From positions 9,937,501 to 10,001,500 of the forward strand of contig JAMPIT010000493.1 in assembly GCA_026261815.1 (NCBI GenBank): 64,000 nucleotides of DNA, written 5' to 3'. The translations under genes were made by a program, and so were the position numbers. Source of the stretch: Monarcha castaneiventris obscurior. Lineage: Eukaryota > Chordata > Aves > Passeriformes > Monarchidae. The notes beneath the pieces were generated by a model, which saw only the letters and a list, made by a program, of their open reading frames with translations, searched no databases and had not been told where the DNA came from. Below are positions 58,415-64,000 of the stretch, piece after piece. Every line of letters starts with the position of its first letter. Position 1 is the stretch's first letter.

Positions 58415-58625
58415 TAATGGAATCCTGGATTGGTTTGGGGTCGGAAAAGGACCCCAAAGCTCATCCCGTTCCACCCCACACCTCCCACTGTCCCAGGCTG
58501 ATCCAAGCTGGCCTTGGACTTTTCCAGGGATGGGGCAGCCGTGGAATAACCTGTTCCAGCCTCCCCACCCTCCCAGGGGAGGATTCCTGCCGTGGAACGC
58601 TTTGTAACTCAGTAAAATATTTCTT
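58415..58625 (-). mobile_element. CR1 LINE fragment
   Basis: AATGGAATCCTGGATTGGTT, CAAAGCTCATCCCGTTCCAC, GGCCTTGGACTTTTCCAGGG and ATGGGGCAGCCGTGGAATAA, followed by TAAAATATTTCTTAATTA, is a reverse-oriented CR1 end. Confidence 0.85.
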
Positions 58626-58895
58626 AATTAAATATTATTGATGTTTAAATTAATAATATCTATTAGAAAATTAATATTATATATTAAATACATATAATAT
58701 AAATATAGATAAAAATATATAATAGAAATATATATAATAGAAATATATAATATATATAATATATATAATATATATAATATATATAATATATATAATATAT
58801 ATAATATATATAATATATATAATATATATAATATATATAATATATATAATACATATAATATATATAATATAAAAATTAATATTATAAATATTAAA
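58626..58895. repeat. AT-rich satellite-like (ATATATAAT)n
   Basis: Pure A/T sequence. A regular TATATATAA run of about 9-base units spans 58735-58870 inside looser AT-rich DNA. Confidence 0.95.
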
Positions 58896-59705
58896 TAATT
58901 AAACCCCCAGCCCAGGCAGCCTGGGGATGATTTGCCACCAACCCCACAGGACGGGGGCTGAGCCAGGCTCAGTCAGGCTCTCCTGCCCAGCCCAGCCCAG
59001 CACAGCCCAGCCCAGCCCGGGTGGGTTTTTGCCTGGGAATGATTTTTGCCATTTTTTTATCCTCCCTCACACCAATTCCTGCTCAGCCGAGGACAGGGTT
59101 GGGAATATCCGGCATTTCTATCACGGGAGAATTCCTGGAGCATCCCAGAGTTTTCCTGACAATTCCAGCCCCTTCCAGGACCACGGGACTGACTCAGGAT
59201 CAGGTGGAGTCACAGGGATGGAATGCGGGGCTCAGGATCCCACTGCAGCACCTTGAGTCACAGGGGAGGAATTTGGGATATTCCTGAGGTGTCCTGGGTT
59301 TAACCCTTAACCTCCGGGCTCTGCTCTTTGCTCCCACGCCGGGAATTCTCCCTCTCGTTTAAAATGCACTGGAGCAGCGGGAGTGAGACGTGGAGAGGAG
59401 AGAGGGATCTCCACAGATGTCCCCAAATTCCTGGAGGATCCCAACACTCCCCCATCCCTCCCAAAACCAGGGATTTCAGCCAAAAACGCAGCTCGGCGCC
59501 ACCCTGCCCCTCAGAGGGTCCTTGAGGGATCTCATTAACAGCCCCATGTGACCCTTCCCGAGGGGGATTGAGGAAAAATGGGAAGCCAAGGAGCCACAAA
59601 CACCCCTGAGTCCCTCACCTGTCCCACCGCCGCTGAAACAATGAAATCGTGGCCGAGGGGACACCGGGAGCAGCAGAGGGGAAACCCCATCACAGACAGG
59701 ACACC

Positions 59706-59835
59706 CCAAAAAATGGGATGGATCCGCTCTGAGGGTGGCACGGCCTTGTCCATCCCCACACACAGAGAGCCCAAAAAATGGGATGGATCTGCTCCAAAGG
59801 TGGCAGGGCCTTGTCCATCCCCTCACACAGAGAGC
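59706..59835. repeat. 65-bp tandem duplication, 2 copies
   Basis: CCAAAAAATGGGATGGATC starts at 59706 and at 59771, and both copies end with CACACAGAGAGCCC. Confidence 0.9.
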
Positions 59836-59892
59836 CCCTGGGTTGTCCAGCAGCCCCTGGGTTGTCCAGCAGCCCCTGGAATGCCCAGCAGC
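59835..59892. repeat. 19-bp tandem repeat, 3 copies
   Basis: CCCCTGGGTTGTCCAGCAG repeats at 59835 and 59854, with a diverged third copy at 59873. Confidence 0.88.
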
Positions 59893-60449
59893 GTTTGGGA
59901 CACAGGAAAATCCCTCAGTGGATGACCCAGGGAGCTCAGGGCTGCCCCAGGCCGCAGCTCCCGGCCCTGTTTGGGTTGCCCACCCCAGACCCCGGCACTG
60001 ACCCCAAACCAACCCCTGATCGCAGCCATCTCAGGGGGCACAGGGGCTGCTGGGCCCCTCTGGGATGGGGAACAGCTCTGGAGGAGCTGCCAGGAGCATT
60101 TCCCCTCGGGGTTGGGATGCTTTGGGTGACAGGAGCCTCCTGCAAAGGAACCATGGAGCTGAGGGAAAAGGGGCCAGGGGCAAATCTTGGAGCAAAAAGT
60201 GGCAGCTCAGCTCCGCCCCGAGGGCACGGAAAGGGCAAATGAGGGGGAAAAGCTGGGAAAAGGAGCAGAGGAGGAGGCAGGGAGCAGGAAAAGGGCACTG
60301 GGGACAGCTCTGTGGGGAGGGAGCAGAGCCAGAACCAGGCCGGGTTCCAGGTCCTCCCTTCTCCGGACACTGCTGTGGCCAGGGAAGCCCTGGAAAAGTC
60401 CCCAGTCCTCCAGGAGCTGTTCCAGGAGAGGGAGAAGGGGAAGGGAAAA

Positions 60450-60573
60450 AAAGAAGGAGAAGGAGAAGGAGAAGGAGAAGGAGAAGGAGAAGGAGAAGGA
60501 GAAGGAGAAGGAGAAGGAGAAGGAGAAGGAGAAGGAGAAGGAGAAGGAGAAGGAGAAGGAGAAGGAGAAGGGA
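60450..60573. repeat. (GAAGGA)n microsatellite
   Basis: About 20 perfect GAAGGA units. The tract is all purine from about 60424 and continues that way to the GGGAGATC at 60570. Confidence 0.95.
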
Positions 60574-60799
60574 GATCACTGATCCCTCTCCCAGCTCCTG
60601 GAATTTGAGGAGTTTCTTGCTGGGCGAATCTTTGTTCTCCTTTCCCAAGGTTTCCTGCCTGGGAAGGGATTTTTTTGCAGCAGGACAAAACCAGTGGATT
60701 TTGGGGGTGGATCCCACCGAGGACGCAAAGGGGCCACACAAATTCCCAATCCGCCCCTGCTCAGCTGCTCCCTGCTCCACTCCTTCGGCAAAGTGAAAA

Positions 60800-61175
60800 A
60801 ATAACCCAGAGAAATTAAATATTGCCCAGAGCCAGGCCTACAGCTCACATTAATGCTCAGCAGTTCGGAAAAATGACAACTCTTTGTTTAGACTTTCTCC
60901 TAATTCATATTTCATACGGGCCTCCCCTAATCCAGACCCAATCCATCTTCCCTCCTATTTGTTTTTTCTCCCCCCTCCCTTTTTTTTTTTTTTTCCCTTT
61001 TAACCTGTTTAATCCTTTTAAGTTCAAGGATTTGAAAAGCAAATACTATAAAAGATGAAAGGTGCGTTGGAGGAAATCAACTTTGATAAGAGGCTTTTAT
61101 GGCTTGTAAACCTTATTCCGGCCCTTGGGCTTGAAAGGCAGCACTAATTTTAAGAGCCTTATGCAAGCCTCACGT
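60800..61175. promoter_or_regulatory. Candidate downstream enhancer with TCF/LEF and SOX sites
   Basis: Unique segment about 15.6 kb after the SOX9 start. It has CTTTGTT (SOX, 60882-60888), AACTTTGAT (TCF/LEF, 61079-61087) running into GATAAG (61085-61090), and TTTTATGGC (posterior HOX/CDX type) just after. Complex unique sequence with no repeat except one T run (60980-60994). Confidence 0.4.
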
Positions 61176-61334
61176 TCAGCTCTGAAAAAAAAACCTGGTC
61201 TAGCCTAAAAATGGTGGGGCTCAGGGGCTTCTTCTCATGGTGGCCCAAATTCGGGCAACCACAGCACAACTCTGGATTTTTCAGAACTCGAGAAACAACC
61301 AAAAGGAGTTTTAAAAGAATTTTAAAATATTAAA

Positions 61335-61632
61335 TATTTGGATTAATGGCATAATCCTGAATAAATTGCATGATGTTCTCCTTGCAGCCTCGCACCTGCA
61401 GCAGCTCCAGCCACCACCCCACACCCGCAGCTTTCCAAAGCCAAGGAACAGCCGGAGCAGCTCAGAAACGAAGGGAAAACCCCAGTAAATATTGGGATTA
61501 GCAGCACGGCCCCAAATAAACCCCGGGTGTGATTTCCCCTTAAAGCCTCGCACCCGCAGCAGCTCCGGGCACCCTCCTGCACCTCGGGGCCTCCTCCCAG
61601 GAAAAGCAGCTCAGAAAGGGTTAAACAGCCCC
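61335..61632. repeat. Tandem duplication, about 158-bp unit, 2 diverged copies
   Basis: GCCTCGCAC(C) then (T/C)GCAGCAGCTCC occurs at 61388 and 61546, with matching flanks: GGATTAATGGCATAATCC with GGGATTAGCAGCACGGCCC, and GAGCAGCTCAGAAA with AAGCAGCTCAGAAA. Confidence 0.8.
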
Positions 61633-61683
61633 AGCTCCACATCCTGGCCCTGCTCCAGCTTCTCCCACGGCCAGGAGTGTGGA

Positions 61684-62010
61684 CAGTTAGGCCAGGCTTT
61701 GGCAGAGGGCAGTTAGGCCAGGCTTTGGAAGGTCCCTGTAGGAGCAGTTAGGCCCGGTCCTGTAGGGGCAATTAGGCCAGGCTTTGGCAGGTCCCTGTCG
61801 GGGCAATTAGGCCAGGCTTTGGCAGGTGCCTGTGGGGCAGTTAGGCCAGGTCCTGTAGGGGCAGTTAGGGCAGGCTTTGGCAGGTCCCTGTCGGGGCAAT
61901 TAGGCCAGGCTTTGGCAGGGGGCAGTTAGGCCAGGTTTTGGAAGGTCCCTGTAGGACCAGTTAGGCCAGGTCCTGTCGGGGCAGTTAGGCCAGGTTTGGC
62001 AGGCTCCTGC
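61684..62010. repeat. GTTAGGCCAGG minisatellite, 11 copies, two spacings
   Basis: (G/A)TTAGG(C/G)C starts at 61686, 61712, 61747, 61771, 61806, 61840, 61864, 61899, 61925, 61960 and 61984. Spacings of 24-26 and 34-35 bases mostly alternate, giving a roughly 60-base higher-order unit. Confidence 0.92.
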
Positions 62011-62054
62011 TGGGGCTACAGATCTGTCCATTCCTCCCCTGGAATTCTGCTCCC

Positions 62055-62112
62055 AGGCCTAACCAGCTCAGGACTAACCAGCTCAGGCCTAACCAGCCCA
62101 GGCCTAACCAGC
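62055..62112. repeat. 15-bp CCTAACCAGC repeat, 4 copies, inverted relative to 61.7-62.0 kb
   Basis: GG(C/A)CTAACCAGC(T/C)CA recurs every 15 bases (CTAACC at 62059, 62074, 62089, 62104). Its core GGCCTAAC is the reverse complement of the GTTAGGCC core of the preceding array. Confidence 0.88.
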
Positions 62113-64000
62113 GCCACGTGGGCGGCCCAGGCAAAGCTTTGCCACGCAGGGAATTCCCACAATCCAGGAAAAAGGGTCTGGATCAGGAGATTCCTTGGGC
62201 TGCTGCTTCTCCCAGAGGAGCTGGGAGTGCCAGAGGTGGCTGCAAAGCAGGAGAGGAACCCCCTCAGCCCCAGATAATGACCCAGGATGGGGGCTGGGGG
62301 CTCTTGGCAGCACCAGGAGGAGTTTGAATTCTTTTAGGGACATTTCCACACATTCCCACTCTGGAATCCTGGAATCTGGAATCCCATCACCCGTTTCCCA
62401 CTGTTCCCACTCATCCCCAGAGCTGGAGAGGACGTTGTTGACCAGCTCTGAAGTTTTTTGTGTTTGCATCATGAACTGCCACCAAAAAAAAATTGGGAAT
62501 AATAAAAATTCTGCTCAGCCACCCTACAGCTCTGCCAGTAGGATTTGGGTCATGCCCTGGGGGCATTTTTGGGACGGCCTGGTGCACGAAAACACAGAGA
62601 AATTCATTTTTCAGCCAAGCCCAGTGCGGGGCAGAGACCTCGAGCTTGGCCGTGGTGCCAGGGAAGGGCAGAGCAACGAGCTCCAGCACTCTGGGAATGG
62701 CTCAGGGACCCCAATTAATGGGATCTCTGCAGGAGTTAATGGGATCTCTGCAGGAGTTAATGGGATCTCTGCTAATGAGCAGCCCGGGATCCAGGGGCAC
62801 CCACGGGAAGCCACAAACAGCTCAGAACTCGGAGATTTCCCAGTCTAAATAAGGAAAACAGGGAAAAGGTGAGGGGGAAATCAGGCAGGGAGGGAGAGCG
62901 GGCTTTGGGAGCTTCAGGGATTTTCCCAGGAGGATTTCCTGATCCCAGTTTGATCCCAAATCCCTTCATCACCCTGAGACTGCTCCTCCAGGAAGGCAAA
63001 TCCAGCTGCAATTCCAGCGGATCCCTTTGCAAGCACCAACCCAAACACCAGCACAAACAGGAGGACCAGGGAGCAGGAGATCCTGCAGGAAATGCTCCTG
63101 GGACACTCAATATCCCAACGTTTGGAGCTCGGCCCCACCCGTGGGGCTCCTGCATTTATCCCCCTGGTTTTTGGGGTGTTACTGTCCCCAAAAAGCAAAA
63201 GCTGTTTGCAAACGCTGCAATCCAGCAGTTCTCACCTCTGGAAAACACTTCAGAAAGTGCTTTTATCACCAATTTTATCTTCCTCCCACAGATCTGCAAA
63301 GCCGGGGAGAAAATCTCCTTCATCCCCTGGGCTGCAGGAGCAGGGTGGGCTCGAAATGACAGCAGAGACCCAGCCCAGCCTCACTCCATCCCCCAGGCTG
63401 AAAAACTGCCAGGAAATAACAACAATCCTGGGAATAATCAGGCGAGAAGGGCTGAGGACATTTGCACAGCCATGAGGAGCACAGTGATCCTGGGAAAGGC
63501 TTCCCAGCCCAGCCCAGATGTCAGGTGCTGCCCCCAGGATCCCGTCCAGAGCCAGGCTCGGTTTTCCGGGAGGGGACCAGCAGCAGGGTTGTGGTTTCAT
63601 GGCTCAATAATATCGAATTTCGGGATCGTTTTCACCTGGGAAGCATTTTGGGGGAGCTGGGAGCTGTGCCCGGGCAGGTGAGGAGGAGCAGGAGGTGACA
63701 CACGGAGGGGTTTGGGATGCAGAGCTGTCACCTCCCTCTCCCAGCCCAAACCCCAGGGAACAAAAATCAGCCTCCACTTCTGGGACAAACCCCTCAGTCT
63801 TGAATATTAAAGAATATTGGGGCTAAACCCAACATCTTTATCCTCAAACATCATCCTGGGAGATTCCAGCCTGCTCCATCAGAGTCCCCTGTCCCCGATG
63901 GCTCCCAGGAGGAAGAGGAGGATGTGGAAGTGCAGCTGCTCTGCTCAGCAGCCCCACAGCACCCCAGCCCTGAGCTGACACTCGTTCCAAGGAGCCTGCA
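62113..64000. other. Intergenic, no gene recognised
   Basis: GC-moderate non-coding sequence with the 21-bp repeat at 62.7 kb. Open frames up to about 270 codons lack domains. Confidence 0.5.
62714..62778. repeat. 21-bp tandem repeat, 3 copies
   Basis: TTAATGGGATCTCTGC starts at 62715, 62736 and 62757. Confidence 0.9.

Noticed and set aside
61684..62010. Interstitial telomere repeat (TTAGGG)
   Set aside because: The unit is TTAGGCCAGG with 24-35-base spacing, not the vertebrate telomere hexamer.

Overview
The window is vertebrate nuclear DNA, almost certainly from a bird. It holds one protein-coding gene, SOX9, on the + strand: three coding exons at 45728-46158, 46944-47197 and 47615-48381, with an estimated transcript from about 45313 to 50420. 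The bird call rests on the SOX9 sequence (short proline/glutamine segment, avian-like C-terminus), on many 3'-end fragments of CR1 LINEs, and on GC-rich flanks packed with minisatellites. A passerine is my best guess from the style of the CR1 copies and the intergenic DNA; this is inference. SOX9 lies on a microchromosome in chicken, which would suit the repeat density.

Layout. 1-45 kb is the gene-free 5' flank of SOX9. It alternates between quiet, AT-richer unique segments that look like conserved non-coding (enhancer-like) DNA and tandem repeats: an 11-bp array at 5.4 kb, CCATC-type repeats at 6.0 kb, a 39-bp array at 9.2 kb, AT-rich and TATAAA repeats at 9.7-10.4 kb, a 29-bp array at 16.9 kb, ATC repeats at 18.2 kb, a 69-bp array at 19.9 kb, a 553-bp pure purine tract at 23.3 kb, a 41-44-bp array at 28.5 kb, CCATC repeats at 33.6 kb, a roughly 100-bp array at 38.6-39.5 kb and a 13-bp G-rich array at 44.2 kb. 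CR1 fragments are scattered in both orientations. 45.0-50.4 kb is the SOX9 unit: CpG-rich promoter with a TATA-like box and two CCAAT boxes, 5' UTR, three exons, two short introns, and a roughly 2-kb 3' UTR ending at an AATAAA signal. 50.4-64 kb is the 3' flank: a minisatellite family present as three separate arrays (one inverted), more CR1 fragments, more tandem repeats, and enhancer-like segments near 54.7, 55.9, 58.2 and 61.0 kb.

How it fits together. SOX9 is an SRY-box HMG transcription factor that acts in cartilage, testis, neural crest and other tissues, and in other vertebrates it sits in a gene desert full of long-range enhancers. The unique non-coding segments are therefore best read as candidate SOX9 cis-regulatory DNA. 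I assign no enhancer names because that needs alignment. I found no other gene, no tRNA or rRNA, no CRISPR array and no previously undescribed multi-gene system. Long open frames elsewhere arise from tandem repeats or from GC-rich antisense DNA.
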